Source: Botrimarina hoheduenensis
Lineage (GTDB): Bacteria > Planctomycetota > Planctomycetia > Pirellulales > Lacipirellulaceae
Assembly (NCBI RefSeq): GCF_007859815.1
Contig: NZ_SJPH01000012.1
Location: forward strand, 18,564 to 69,434
Direction of reading: 5' to 3'
DNA: 50,871 bases
A program made the translations under genes and the position numbers. Under the pieces are notes generated by a model. The model saw nothing but the letters and a program-made list of their open reading frames with translations, was not told the DNA's origin and did no database searches. Below are positions 41,232-50,805 of this stretch, one piece after another; the first letter of the stretch is position 1; each line of letters begins with the position of its first letter.

Positions 41232-43039
41232 TAACGCCGCAGCCGCCCCTGAACACGACGCCCCCGATGCTCGGGGCAGCCGACGAGGCACGGCTGATGC
41301 GGCGCCTGCGCTACCAAACCGTTCGCGCGCAGCTCAAGCAGGTATTAACCACAGCGCGGCTCCGGACGGGGCTCGTGATTCTGCTCAGCGTGCTGTTCTG
41401 GATCGCGTTGTTCGCGATGTTTTACTTTGGTCTTGAATTCTTAGTGAAACACGTCGGGCCCGTGGGAGATCAGTACCACGCGCAGACGATTGAGTTCATC
41501 TTTCATCTGTTTTTTGCGTCGCTCAACGTGATGCTCATCTTTTCCGCAGGAATCATTCTCTATAGCGGTCTGTTCGCTTCCGAAGAGACGCGTTTCCTGC
41601 TCACCCAGCCCCTGCGGCCCGAGCGGATCGTCCAGCACAAGCTGCAAGAAGCAACGCTCTTCAGCAGCTGGGGATTCTTCCTGCTCGCCAGCCCGCTGAC
41701 GATTGCGTACGGTCTGGTCGCGGAAGCGCCGTGGCATTATTACGCCTTGATCGGGCCTTTGATCTTGGCGTTTGTTTATATCCCCAGCGGGATCGGTGCG
41801 GCGGCCTGCCTGCTGTTGATCCGCTACCTGTCGCACCTTCGGTTGACCGTTGCGGCGCTCGTGGCGAGCCTGGCCGTCGGTGCCGCCGGCTGGGCGATCT
41901 GGGAAACGGTACGCACCCCCCAGGCCGAGCTGTTCGGTGCCGAGTGGTTCAACGACACGCTCCGACGCTTTCGCTTCACCCAGTCCGAAATGCTGCCAAG
42001 CTCGTGGCTGAGCAACGCGTTGCTCGACGCAGCGAGCCCCCCGCCGACGATCCCGCTCCCCTTGGATCAGACCCCGGCGGTCCGGGCCCTCATGTTTCTG
42101 GCGTTGCTCGTGTCCAACGCGCTGGTGTGTCAGTTGGTGGTGGTCACGATCGCCAAACGAACCTTCCGCCGGGCGTTCAGTGAATTGGAATGCCGCCCAC
42201 GAGCCCCCCGACGGGCGGGGCTCACGACAATCGATCGCGTAGCCGGCTGGTTGTTCCGGCCGTTTCCCGCGCCCGTGCAACTGATCCTGATGAAAGACTG
42301 GCGGCTGCTCCGCCGCGACCCGGTGCAGTGGTCGCAGTTCTTGATCTTCTTCGGATTGCTGGGTCTGTACTTCTTAAATATCAATCGCTTCAGCGCTCCG
42401 GGCAGCAACCTCAACCACACGGCGTGGATCAACACCGTGAGCTTTCTGAATCTTGGTGTGGTTGGACTGATCCTCTCGACCTTCACCACGCGGTTCATCT
42501 ACCCGATGATCAGTCTCGAGGGCCGCCGATTCTGGATCCTGGGCCTGCTGCCCGTGAGTCGCAGAACGATTCTCTGGAGCAAGTTCTTATTCGCGGCGCT
42601 CGGGTCGCTTGGGCCCTGTGGTTTGTTGATTCTGACGAGCGACCTGGTGTTGGGAGTCGATCCGTTGGTGGTCGGCGTTCACCAGTTCACGATGATGCTG
42701 CTTTGCGTGGGGCTCGCGGGACTGGCGGTGGGTTTGGGGGCGGCCATGCCCGACTTTCGCGAGTCGTCTCCCTCCAAAATCGCCGCGGGCTTCGGGGGAA
42801 CGCTCAACCTGGTCCTCAGCGCAACCTACATCAGCCTGATCGTGCTGCTGACCGCCCTGCCCTGCCATCTCTATCTGGTCGCCCAGGGGAGCGGCCTGAA
42901 CGTGCGCTTCCTGGAAGGGTCGCGACTGATCGGGTGGCTTATCGGCGGGGCCGTCACGGCCCTCTTGCTGGCAACGGTCACGACGATAGTGCCGCTCCGG
43001 CGTGGCATCCGGGCGTTCAACCAACTCGAGTTTTACTGA
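41228..43039 (+). CDS. ABC-2 type permease
   Basis: The 603-residue protein has about ten or more transmembrane segments: for example LVILLSVLFWIALFAMFYFGLEFL (about 52-75), FIFHLFFASLNVMLIF, FILIRYLSHLRLTV, and a C-terminal block near FGGTLNLVLSATYISLIVLLTALP. It has an amphipathic coupling segment (ETRFLLTQPLRPERIVQHKLQE) of the kind that contacts the ATPase. Size and arrangement fit a fused ABC-2/DUF-type permease. The start is GTG at 41228, overlapping the ATPase stop (41229-41231). The substrate is unknown. Confidence 0.85.
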   Translation: MITPQPPLNTTPPMLGAADEARLMRRLRYQTVRAQLKQVLTTARLRTGLVILLSVLFWIALFAMFYFGLEFLVKHVGPVGDQYHAQTIEFIFHLFFASLNVMLIFSAGIILYSGLFASEETRFLLTQPLRPERIVQHKLQEATLFSSWGFFLLASPLTIAYGLVAEAPWHYYALIGPLILAFVYIPSGIGAAACLLLIRYLSHLRLTVAALVASLAVGAAGWAIWETVRTPQAELFGAEWFNDTLRRFRFTQSEMLPSSWLSNALLDAASPPPTIPLPLDQTPAVRALMFLALLVSNALVCQLVVVTIAKRTFRRAFSELECRPRAPRRAGLTTIDRVAGWLFRPFPAPVQLILMKDWRLLRRDPVQWSQFLIFFGLLGLYFLNINRFSAPGSNLNHTAWINTVSFLNLGVVGLILSTFTTRFIYPMISLEGRRFWILGLLPVSRRTILWSKFLFAALGSLGPCGLLILTSDLVLGVDPLVVGVHQFTMMLLCVGLAGLAVGLGAAMPDFRESSPSKIAAGFGGTLNLVLSATYISLIVLLTALPCHLYLVAQGSGLNVRFLEGSRLIGWLIGGAVTALLLATVTTIVPLRRGIRAFNQLEFY

Positions 43040-43250
43040 GATTTCTCGGGTTAACCCGCGGTATGGGCGACCCGGCACGAGGGTTAAGCCGACCCCCGCC
43101 CCGCGGTTACCAACATGCCGTAGGCGATGCTGCGTCCGATGCCCGCCTCCCCGATTTTGCCCGAGCTAGTCCGCCACACGGGGTTCCGTTAGGTTGCTAT
43201 CCGTTTGCGAAGCCCCCCATTCGTTTCACGCTCAGCTATCTGACCCCGCG

Positions 43251-44054
43251 ATGCGTGTTGGTGCCGTCAACTATCTGAACTCAAAGCCTCTGATCGAGGG
43301 GTTCGCTCAGATTGCGCCCACCGCGTCGCTGCGGTGCGATCTGCCCAGCCGTCTGGCAGACTCGCTCGCCGCGGAACGTCTGGACGTGGCGTTGATCCCT
43401 ACGTTTGAGATCCTGAGCCATCCCGCTTATCGGATTGTTTCGGACGCCTGCGTGGCATCGGACGGAGCGGTCGGGAGCGTCAAGCTTTACTTTCGGACGC
43501 CGCCTGAAAAGGTGCGGACTCTCGCGCTCGACGAGGGCTCGCGTACCAGCGCAGCCCTGAGCCAAGTGCTGCTGCTCAATCGCCACGGCGTGCGCCCCGC
43601 AACGCTGCCCCTGCCGATCGGCGAAGGCCTGTCGAGCGTCACGGCCGACGCCGTGCTGCTAATCGGCGACCGCGCGATGCACTCCCCTTCGGATACCGAG
43701 GCCGAGCGGATCGTCGCCGCATGGGATCTGGGGGAAGAATGGCACCGCGACACCGGCCTGCCCTTTGTCTTCGCCTGCTGGGCGGCCCGCGCGGGCATTC
43801 CAACCGCGTCGCTCGCTGCTCAGCTGAACGGGTGTCGTGATCGCGGAGTCGAGAGTTTCGCTGAGATCGCCGACCGCGAGTCGCTCGCCCTCGGGCTTAG
43901 CAAGGATCACGCGGAGCGTTACCTTCGTGAGAATCTTCGCTTTCACCTAGGCGAACGAGAGCTCCGCGCGTTGCACGCCTTCCGGACGGCAGTGGTCAAA
44001 GCGGGCTTGTTGAAGCCGTTGGCCGCAACGCCCGCCCCGCTCACTGGCGAGTAG
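43251..44054 (+). CDS. mqnA: Chorismate dehydratase (futalosine menaquinone pathway)
   Basis: The 267-residue protein has MRVGAVNYLNSKPLIEGF, the conserved start of MqnA, followed by CDLPSRLADSLAAERLDVALIP, SDACVASDGAVGSVKLY, LLIGDRAM and AWDLGEEWHRDTGLPFVFACWAAR, all hallmark segments. It removes water from chorismate to give 3-enolpyruvylbenzoate, the first step of the futalosine route to menaquinone. The start is ATG 43251, with no strong Shine-Dalgarno. It lies 106 bases before mqnC on the same strand. Confidence 0.93.
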   Translation: MRVGAVNYLNSKPLIEGFAQIAPTASLRCDLPSRLADSLAAERLDVALIPTFEILSHPAYRIVSDACVASDGAVGSVKLYFRTPPEKVRTLALDEGSRTSAALSQVLLLNRHGVRPATLPLPIGEGLSSVTADAVLLIGDRAMHSPSDTEAERIVAAWDLGEEWHRDTGLPFVFACWAARAGIPTASLAAQLNGCRDRGVESFAEIADRESLALGLSKDHAERYLRENLRFHLGERELRALHAFRTAVVKAGLLKPLAATPAPLTGE

Positions 44055-44159
44055 AGATCGGCGAGTAGAACGTCGCGCCCGGATAGGTGCCGCTCGTTGC
44101 CCTGTTGCTCGTAGCCCTGTTAATAGTTCCTTTGCTTCCCTCTTTTGGTGCCCGCAGCC

Positions 44160-45299
44160 ATGGTCGCCGCCAGCCCTGTTGTTTCGGTCCTTTCCAAAGC
44201 GGTTGCGGGCGAGCGGCTCACGCCTGCCGAGGGCCTGCTGCTGCTCGAAGAAGCCGATCTTGCGTCGCTTGGACGGGCCGCGAATGAAGTCACGCAGCGG
44301 CTCCATCCCGAGCCGTACCGCACTTACAACATCGATCGGAACATCAACTACACCAACTTCTGCACCGCAGTCTGCGACTTTTGTGCGTTCTACCGGAGCC
44401 CGAAGTCCGCCGAGGGGTACGTGTTGCCGCTCGAGGTAATCCTCAAAAAGATTGACGAGACCGTCGAGCTGGGCGGAGATCAGATCCTGCTCCAGGGGGG
44501 ACTCCACCCCGACTTCAAGCTCGACTGGTACGAGGAAATGCTGTCGAGCATCAAGACCCGCTACCCGCAGGTGAACATCCACGGGTTCAGCCCCCCCGAG
44601 ATCTACCACTTCACGAAAGTGAACAAACTGCCGCTCAAGACGGTGCTCGAAAGGCTTCGCGCGGCGGGGCTCGGCAGCCTGCCCGGGGGCGGTGGTGAGA
44701 TCCTGGTCGATCGTGTCCGCAAAGCGATCACCCGCGGCAAAGTCCTGACCGACGATTGGCTAGAGGTTCATCGTGTTTGGCATAGCCTGGGCGGCATCAG
44801 CAGCGCCACCATGATGTTCGGCCACGTTGAGACCCTCGCCGAGCGGATCGAGCACCTCGAACGGCTGCGCCAGGTTCAGGACGAGACCAACGGATTTACC
44901 GCGTTCATCTGCTGGACATTTCAGCCCGACAACACGCAGATGGACCATCTGGCTTCAGCCGGTGCTCACGAGTATCTGAAGACCAACGCCGTGGCGCGTC
45001 TGTATCTAGATAACTTTCGGAGCTTGCAGTCGAGCTGGGTGACTCAGGGCCTGAAAGTCGGCCAGATGGCGCTGCTGTACGGGGCGAACGACATGGGCAG
45101 CCTGATGATCGAAGAAAACGTGGTTGCCGAAGCGGGCACGGTCCACCACCTCACGCTCGAACAGATCCGTCAGAGCATTCGGGAAATCGGTTACGAACCG
45201 CGCCAGCGGAACGTCTTTTACCAATTGGTAGACCGCGAGCTCGAATTGAAAGCTGTTAACGCCTCCAAGCGGCTGCCGCAGCTGCCGGTGGTGAGCTAA
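44160..45299 (+). CDS. mqnC: Cyclic dehypoxanthinyl futalosine synthase
   Basis: The 379-residue radical-SAM protein has the cluster motif C68-T-A-V-C72-D-F-C75 after NYTNF, LQGGLHPDFKLDWYEEM, IHGFSPPEI, LPGGGGEILVDRVR and TWMxxFC-free C-terminal part WTFQPDNTQMDH and GANDMGSLMIEENV, all typical of MqnC (and the related MqnE). It cyclises dehypoxanthinyl futalosine in menaquinone synthesis. I chose MqnC over MqnE because of the FCAFYR segment and size. The start is ATG 44160; an in-frame start five codons upstream is weaker. It is 105 bases after mqnA and 101 bases before an ABC ATPase gene. Confidence 0.9.
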   Translation: MVAASPVVSVLSKAVAGERLTPAEGLLLLEEADLASLGRAANEVTQRLHPEPYRTYNIDRNINYTNFCTAVCDFCAFYRSPKSAEGYVLPLEVILKKIDETVELGGDQILLQGGLHPDFKLDWYEEMLSSIKTRYPQVNIHGFSPPEIYHFTKVNKLPLKTVLERLRAAGLGSLPGGGGEILVDRVRKAITRGKVLTDDWLEVHRVWHSLGGISSATMMFGHVETLAERIEHLERLRQVQDETNGFTAFICWTFQPDNTQMDHLASAGAHEYLKTNAVARLYLDNFRSLQSSWVTQGLKVGQMALLYGANDMGSLMIEENVVAEAGTVHHLTLEQIRQSIREIGYEPRQRNVFYQLVDRELELKAVNASKRLPQLPVVS

Positions 45300-45400
45300 C
45301 CTTGCGGAAGCCGGTACGCCGCTCCGCGTGGAGGGCCTCCGGTGTCGCCAGGCCCTGCCGGCGGCGCTTCAGCACCGCTCTTGCCGCCCGAGAACCCGTC

Positions 45401-46246
45401 ATGACGGATCCGACGGGGATCCCCGATCCCGACTCCCCTGCTTCGCCAAAAACAGGTCGGCCGATGATCGAGGTCGTTGGCCTGACGAAGGTCTATCCGG
45501 ACCTCGCCGCGGGCGACTTCAAGGCCGTTGACCGCGTTTCGTTCACCGCCTCGTCGGGTGAGGCCTTCGGTCTGCTGGGCCCCAACGGCGCGGGCAAGAC
45601 GACGGTCCTGCGGATCCTCACCACGCTGCTCAAGCCCACCAGCGGCGTCAGCCTCGTCAACGGCTTCGACTGCGTCCGGCAAGAAGAGCTGGTCCGCAAC
45701 CAGATCGGTTTTATCTCGGTCGGCACGGCGGTCTACGATCGCATGACCGCCTGGGAGTTCGTCGAGTACTTCGGCCAGCTCCACGGCATGAACGGTCCCA
45801 AGCTGCACGAGCGGATGGAGTGGCTCTTTGACAAGCTCGGCATGCAAGACCTGCGCGACACGCTCGGCGGCAAGATGTCCACCGGCATGAAGCAAAAAAC
45901 CTCGATCGCCCGCGCGCTGGTCCACGACCCGCCCGTGATTATCTTTGACGAGGCGACCAACGGGCTGGACGCCTTTGCCGCACGCGCTTCGCTCAAAATC
46001 GTGAGCGAGTTGCGTGACGCCGGTAAGTGCGTGATCTTCTCCACCCACATCATGAGCGAGGTCGAACGCCTATGCGACCGGATTGCCGTGATGAGTCATG
46101 GTCGGATCGTCGATACGGGTACCCCCGAAGAGCTGTGCGATCGGCACGGTGAGAACGATCTGGAAGAACTGTTCTTCCGCCTCGCAACCTCGGAGCCGTC
46201 GCCCCCGGCCGATGCGCTCTCCGTCACAGGAGAAGCCGCGCCGTGA
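45401..46246 (+). CDS. ABC transporter ATP-binding protein, NatA-like
   Basis: The 281-residue protein has a 20-residue Pro-rich lead, then MIEVVGLTKVYPD, Walker A GPNGAGKTT (60-68, K66), signature-like MSTGMKQKTS, Walker B VIIFDEATNGLDAF (DEA in place of the usual DEP) and H-loop STHIMSE. This is the NatA/ABC-2 exporter group, which often exports sodium or small toxic molecules. The start could be ATG 45401 or the Met at residue 22 (45464), where the conserved part begins. It overlaps the permease gene by GTGA. Confidence 0.88.
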   Translation: MTDPTGIPDPDSPASPKTGRPMIEVVGLTKVYPDLAAGDFKAVDRVSFTASSGEAFGLLGPNGAGKTTVLRILTTLLKPTSGVSLVNGFDCVRQEELVRNQIGFISVGTAVYDRMTAWEFVEYFGQLHGMNGPKLHERMEWLFDKLGMQDLRDTLGGKMSTGMKQKTSIARALVHDPPVIIFDEATNGLDAFAARASLKIVSELRDAGKCVIFSTHIMSEVERLCDRIAVMSHGRIVDTGTPEELCDRHGENDLEELFFRLATSEPSPPADALSVTGEAAP

Positions 46247-48495
46247 ACCTCCGCAACATCCGCTTAATCTGGCGCCGTGAGATGCGCGATCAGCTCCGCG
46301 ATCGGCGGACGCTGTTCGTCATCGTTGTGCTACCGCTGCTGATGTACCCGCTCTTGGGCGGCGTCTTTTTTCAGCTCTCGCAGTTCCGGCAGCAGCATCA
46401 GGCGGTTGTTGTTGTAGGCGGTGCCGAGCAGTTTGAAGCCCTCCCCGACTTGCCTCCGCTGCTGTCCGACGAGGGCTTTACCGGCGAGCTCTTCAGCGAT
46501 CCGTCGCAGCGTTCGCGGATGACCGTCCAGCGGGTGGACGAAACACCGGAATTGCTCGTCGAAACCTACCGCGAGGCGCTCGCCTCGGGAGAGGTCGATG
46601 TGCTGCTCGGCTTTCCGCCCGGATTTGCCGAGGGACTTGACGAGGTCCGCCGCAACCTAGCCCTGCCCAGCACTGCCGGCCAGCCGCAAGAAGCACCGAA
46701 TGAGGGGCTCGATCCCCCCTCACCATTGGTGCTGTACAACTCGGGGCGCGAGCGCTCCCAGGTCGCCCACCAACGCGTCCAAGAATTGCTACGCGTCTGG
46801 CAGCAAAGGGTGGTTCGCTCGAACCTCGCCGCGGGCAACGTTCCCGCGGCGGTCACCCAACCGTTTGCGGTTCAGCAGCTCGATGTGGCGGCCCCCACCA
46901 GCCGCGACGCCCTATTTTGGTCCAAGCTACTTCCGCTCATCACGTTTGTGTGGGCGCTCACCGGCGCGTTCTATCCGGCGATCGATTTGTGCGCCGGCGA
47001 GAAAGAGCGGGGCACACTAGAAACGCTGCTGGCCAGCCCGGCACGGCGGGGCGAGATCGTCCTGGGCAAGCTGCTGACTGTCATGTCGTTCAGCATCTTC
47101 ACGGCGTGCCTCAATCTGGCAGGCGCGGCGGCGATGATGCAGCTGCTGATCGGCTCGATCAGCAAGGCAACCGGCGGCGTCACGATCGCGCCCCCGTCGA
47201 TTAACTCTCTCGTGTGGCTGCTCGTGGCGCTGGTGCCGGTGGCGGCGCTCTTCAGCGCGCTGAGTCTCGCTCTGGCCGCGTACGCCCGCAGTAGCAAAGA
47301 GGGGCAGTACTACTTCATGCCGCTGCTGCTCGCCGCCATGCCGCTCACGGTGCTGCCGATCATGCCGGGCGTCGAACTCTCGCTCGGCAATAGCCTCGTG
47401 CCCGTGATGGGCTTGGTGCTGCTGCTACGCTCGGTGATCGGCGGCGATATGGCGACGGCCGCCACCTACGCCCTGCCGGTAATCGCGGTGACCCTCACCT
47501 GCTGCTGGCTGGCGGTGAAATGGGCCGTTACGCAGTTCAACCAAGAGTCGGTGCTGTTCCGCGAAGGTGAACGGTTCGATCTGCGGCGCTGGCTGGCAGC
47601 GCTGCGCGAGCATCGCGGCCCGACGCCTTCGCCCGCCGCCGCGATCGCTTGCGTCGGGTTGATCTTTTTAGCACAGTTCGCCAGCCGCATTGGGCTGCCC
47701 TACTTGGCCCCCGCCAACCCCGGTCAGGGGTTTCTGACGGCTGCCATGCTGATCGGCCAGATCGGTTGCATTGCGCTGCCCGCGTTGCTGGTGGCGATCG
47801 CGTTTACGACGAATTGGCGAAGATCGCTGTGGGGAGACCGACCCCCAAGAGGGAGCACGGTGGCTCTGGCCGCGTTGCTGGCAATCGCCATGCACCCGGT
47901 GGGCCAGCGATTGGCTCAATGGATCCGCGAGCAGTATCCCCTCTCCGACGAGGTGCTGGAGCAGCTCCAGGGGTTGGGTGCCTTGGCGGGCGAAAACCCA
48001 CCCTTATGGGGGGTTCTTGGCCTCTTTGCTCTCTTGCCCGCGTTATGCGAAGAGCTGGCCTTCCGGGGCGTGATTCTCTCGGGACTGCGTAAATCCTTGG
48101 GGGACGCCGGCGGGGTGCTGCTGACCGCTGCCCTGTTCGGAGCCACTCACACCATTCTGCAGCAATCCCTCGCGGCCGCGCCCATCGGCGTGGTCCTCGG
48201 ACTGGTGGCGCTCAGGACCGGGAGCCTACTCCCCTGTGTGGTCTTCCACGCGATTTATAATGCCCTGCCTCTCCTGCTTGCGTATTACCGAGAGTCGATC
48301 ACCGAGTTTGCGGCCTCGTGGGGGCTTGACGGGATCGTTTTCACCGAAATCGGCAGCGAGCAACTAGGCTACACAGCCCCAATTGGTATTCTGGGAGTGT
48401 TCGGGGCGGCAGCCGTGCTGTACGCCCTGAGACGCCGTGAGTGCGGCCTGCCGCACGATCCGGTCGGGCTGCGAACCGCTCCGTCGCGAGTGTGA
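46243..48495 (+). CDS. ABC-2 permease fused to a CPBP/CAAX intramembrane protease
   Basis: The 750-residue protein joins two parts. The first (about 1-440) has RREMRDQLRDRRTLFVIVVLPLLMYPLLGGVFF and a large extracytoplasmic loop, then several membrane helices including LLPLITFVWALTGAFYPAIDL and the signature ERGTLETLLASPARR, typical of NatB-like ABC-2 permeases. The second (about 540-720) has the CPBP (CAAX protease-like) motifs E603-E604-L-A-F-R608, ATHT and FHAIYN, with the conserved Glu, Arg and His residues of a metal-dependent intramembrane protease. The GTG at 46243 overlaps the ATPase stop. The fusion suggests that export is linked to proteolysis of a membrane protein or exported peptide. 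Confidence 0.85.
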   Translation: MNLRNIRLIWRREMRDQLRDRRTLFVIVVLPLLMYPLLGGVFFQLSQFRQQHQAVVVVGGAEQFEALPDLPPLLSDEGFTGELFSDPSQRSRMTVQRVDETPELLVETYREALASGEVDVLLGFPPGFAEGLDEVRRNLALPSTAGQPQEAPNEGLDPPSPLVLYNSGRERSQVAHQRVQELLRVWQQRVVRSNLAAGNVPAAVTQPFAVQQLDVAAPTSRDALFWSKLLPLITFVWALTGAFYPAIDLCAGEKERGTLETLLASPARRGEIVLGKLLTVMSFSIFTACLNLAGAAAMMQLLIGSISKATGGVTIAPPSINSLVWLLVALVPVAALFSALSLALAAYARSSKEGQYYFMPLLLAAMPLTVLPIMPGVELSLGNSLVPVMGLVLLLRSVIGGDMATAATYALPVIAVTLTCCWLAVKWAVTQFNQESVLFREGERFDLRRWLAALREHRGPTPSPAAAIACVGLIFLAQFASRIGLPYLAPANPGQGFLTAAMLIGQIGCIALPALLVAIAFTTNWRRSLWGDRPPRGSTVALAALLAIAMHPVGQRLAQWIREQYPLSDEVLEQLQGLGALAGENPPLWGVLGLFALLPALCEELAFRGVILSGLRKSLGDAGGVLLTAALFGATHTILQQSLAAAPIGVVLGLVALRTGSLLPCVVFHAIYNALPLLLAYYRESITEFAASWGLDGIVFTEIGSEQLGYTAPIGILGVFGAAAVLYALRRRECGLPHDPVGLRTAPSRV

Positions 48496-48700
48496 CGCGA
48501 GTGGGAATCGGATGGCCCGACGCTGTGCGGGCTTGGCGTCTCGAGGAGGAGTGTCGCCACTTGCGGCCCCGAACGCCACCTGACTCGGCCACGCCGCGCA
48601 GTCGCGCCCGGCGAACTCGACCGAGCCAACGGTCAGCATCCCGGCGGCCTCGTACGTCGCCAAGGGTGCCTCGGCCAAAGCGATTGCTCTTAGGAAATCT

Positions 48701-50056
48701 ATGACCATACAGGCTTTTCGAGCGCGGGTTGTCTTCCCGGTTGCCGCGCCGCCGATCGAAGATGGCGTTGTCGTCATCGAAGCGGGCCGCATTGTCCGCA
48801 TCGGTCGCCAGGCACCCGCCAACGCCGAGGTCGAAGACCTGGGCGATGTCGCGTTGATGCCCGGCTTTGTTAACGCACACTGCCACCTCGAGTTCAGCCA
48901 TCTGAAACGTCGGGTCGGTCGCAAGGGAGTGACGCTCCCCACGTGGATTCGGCAGATCATCGAGAAACGCCCCCCCGCCAAGAAGATCGGCAAAGCCATC
49001 TCCGGCGGACTCGAGCAATCGCTCCGCAGCGGCACCACCACCCTCGCTGAGATCTGCCGCACCGAGACCGAGGCCTACGCCACCACGGCACCCAGCCCAC
49101 GGCTGGTGCTTTTGCAAGAGTCGATCGGCTTCTCACAAGCGCGTGCCGGTTCGGCCCTGGCGGCCGCCGAGCAGCGGCTGCAAGAGCTGCACGACTTTGT
49201 GCACGGCCAGCTCGTGCGTCAGGCGTCGGGCACCGATGGGGCCGCCATCAACAACGAGGCGCTCGATCGCGGGCTGGCCCTCAACGGTGCTGCGCCGCTC
49301 CCCTCCAAGTGGGTCGGCGGCAAGTACCGCGTGGGCGTCAGCCCGCACGCGCCCTACACCGCGTCGCCGCAGCTCATTCGCGAGCTCGTGTCGGTCGCTG
49401 TGTCGCAAGATATGCCGGTGGCGCTGCATCTGGCCGAGTCGCCCGAGGAGCTGCAACTGCTCAACGAGGGCAAGGGGCCCTTCCAGCAGATCCTCGAAGA
49501 GCGGGGCATGTGGGACCCGTGGGTCATCGGACGCGGATCAACCCCGTTGGACTATCTGCGGATGCTCACCCGCGCTCCCAAGGCGCTCGTCGTGCACGGC
49601 AACTACCTGGACTATCCCGCGCTGGCGATGATGGCCCGCCACTCGTCGGCGATGTCGCTGGTCTACTGCCCACGGACACACGCCCACTTCAAGCACACCC
49701 CCTACCCGCTCGCGACGGCGCTCGAGCTCGGCGTGCCGGTCTGCTTGGGCACCGACAGCCTAGCCTCGAACCCCGACCTCTCGATCCTTGGCGAGATGCG
49801 TGAGGTTGCCGCACGGCACCCGCAGGTTGATCCTGTCGAGATCTTGCGGATGGGCACCCTTGCCGGCGCGCAAGCGCTGGGCCTGACCGACGTTGGCGCG
49901 ATCCGTCCCGGAGCGCACGCCGACCTGGTAAGTGTCCCCTTCCCGACCGGTGTCGAGGGACGCCCGGCGGAACTCTTCGGCCGGTTGCTCGCCGAGGAGA
50001 TCGACGTCGATACGGTGTGGCTCGGCGGACAGCGGATGGGCGCCGTGGCGGTGTGA
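48701..50056 (+). CDS. Amidohydrolase, candidate aminodeoxyfutalosine deaminase
   Basis: The 451-residue protein has the amidohydrolase metal site NAHCHLEFSH (H60, H62), GVSPHAPYT, VALHLAESPEE (His), VVHGNY (His) and GTDSLASN (Asp), in the layout of the ATZ/TRZ-like deaminases of cytosine-deaminase/SAH-deaminase type. Members include SAH deaminase and the aminodeoxyfutalosine deaminase (MqnX-type) of the futalosine pathway. Because mqnA and mqnC lie 3.4 kb upstream, the futalosine role is plausible, but a melamine-, guanine- or SAH-type substrate cannot be excluded. The start is ATG 48701. It is the last full gene before the secreted truncated protein. Confidence 0.8.
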   Translation: MTIQAFRARVVFPVAAPPIEDGVVVIEAGRIVRIGRQAPANAEVEDLGDVALMPGFVNAHCHLEFSHLKRRVGRKGVTLPTWIRQIIEKRPPAKKIGKAISGGLEQSLRSGTTTLAEICRTETEAYATTAPSPRLVLLQESIGFSQARAGSALAAAEQRLQELHDFVHGQLVRQASGTDGAAINNEALDRGLALNGAAPLPSKWVGGKYRVGVSPHAPYTASPQLIRELVSVAVSQDMPVALHLAESPEELQLLNEGKGPFQQILEERGMWDPWVIGRGSTPLDYLRMLTRAPKALVVHGNYLDYPALAMMARHSSAMSLVYCPRTHAHFKHTPYPLATALELGVPVCLGTDSLASNPDLSILGEMREVAARHPQVDPVEILRMGTLAGAQALGLTDVGAIRPGAHADLVSVPFPTGVEGRPAELFGRLLAEEIDVDTVWLGGQRMGAVAV

Positions 50057-50148
50057 GCGACGCCCTGTCGCGTGAGCCTATCGAGAAAACCTTTATTCAC
50101 TGCGCGGCAGGAGCGCTATAAGGTGATGTGCGCCTGGCCTCATTTTGC

Positions 50149-50178
50149 TTGACTCACGGTGCCCAAGAGGTTTACGGT
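50149..50178 (+). promoter_or_regulatory. Putative promoter of the secreted protein gene
   Basis: TTGACT (50149-50154) and TACGGT (50173-50178) are separated by 18 bases and lie 67 bases upstream of the start codon. The -35 is close to consensus; the -10 is weak. Confidence 0.35.
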
Positions 50179-50244
50179 AGGGCTTTGTTTGGGAAAAGGA
50201 TTTCGATCCTCTGGCTAGCGGTTCACTCCTCTGGTGCCGGTTTG

Positions 50245-50805
50245 ATGCGTATTGCGAGTTGCTTGTGCGCTTTGTCGCTGACAGTTTCCGCCACGGCGGG
50301 AATAATCGGTCAGCCCCGCTTCGTGCAGCCCACCGTCGCCGCCACCCCGGCGGGCTATATCGTCAATGATCTGCTGGTTGATTTCGACGGGCGGATATTT
50401 GGTCAACAGCTGTTGATCGAGTTGACCCAAGGATCGATCTATAACACTCCTGATTTCGGCGGCAACTCGCCTCCGAACGCGGCTATTTTTAGTCTGGTGC
50501 CGGAACTTGCAAGTGATTCTTTTGTCGCCATGGGCGGAGCAGATGCAGCGACATCTGCACCGGTTCTGATTGTTGGTGGAGCCGTGGATCTGCACGACGG
50601 GCCCACCAGGTTGGTTTTTGATGATGAGCGAGTCAGCATCGCTTGGGCTGCAACTCCCGGCTTGATCATTCAAGATCAACTCAATTTCCAGATCGCGAGA
50701 CTAACTCTATCTGATGACGCCATCGGGAGAGTAGCACTCTATACCAGCTACTGTACCGCGGCGATGTTCCCTGACCGTATTGCGCTGACTGTTCGGGGGT
50801 GGTAG
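50245..50805 (+). pseudogene. Secreted protein, 3' end apparently cut by an insertion sequence
   Basis: The frame encodes a signal peptide (MRIASCLCALSLTVSATAGI) and a 165-residue beta-rich secreted domain (PAGYIVNDLLVDFDGRIFGQQLLIELTQG, FSLVPELASDSFVAMGG, RIALTVRG) resembling the exported PEP-CTERM proteins of planctomycetes. Such proteins end in a PEP motif, a helix and an Arg cluster, but this one stops directly after RGW, with TAG at 50803 inside an 8-bp inverted repeat that starts an apparent insertion sequence. I therefore regard it as truncated, although an untruncated short secreted protein is possible. The start ATG 50245 gives the signal peptide; an earlier in-frame GTG (50128) is a non-signal extension. 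Confidence 0.55.

Noticed and set aside
41441..42280. Minus-strand frame opposite the ABC permease
   Set aside because: Arg/Gln-rich antisense shadow; the plus strand encodes a clear series of membrane helices.
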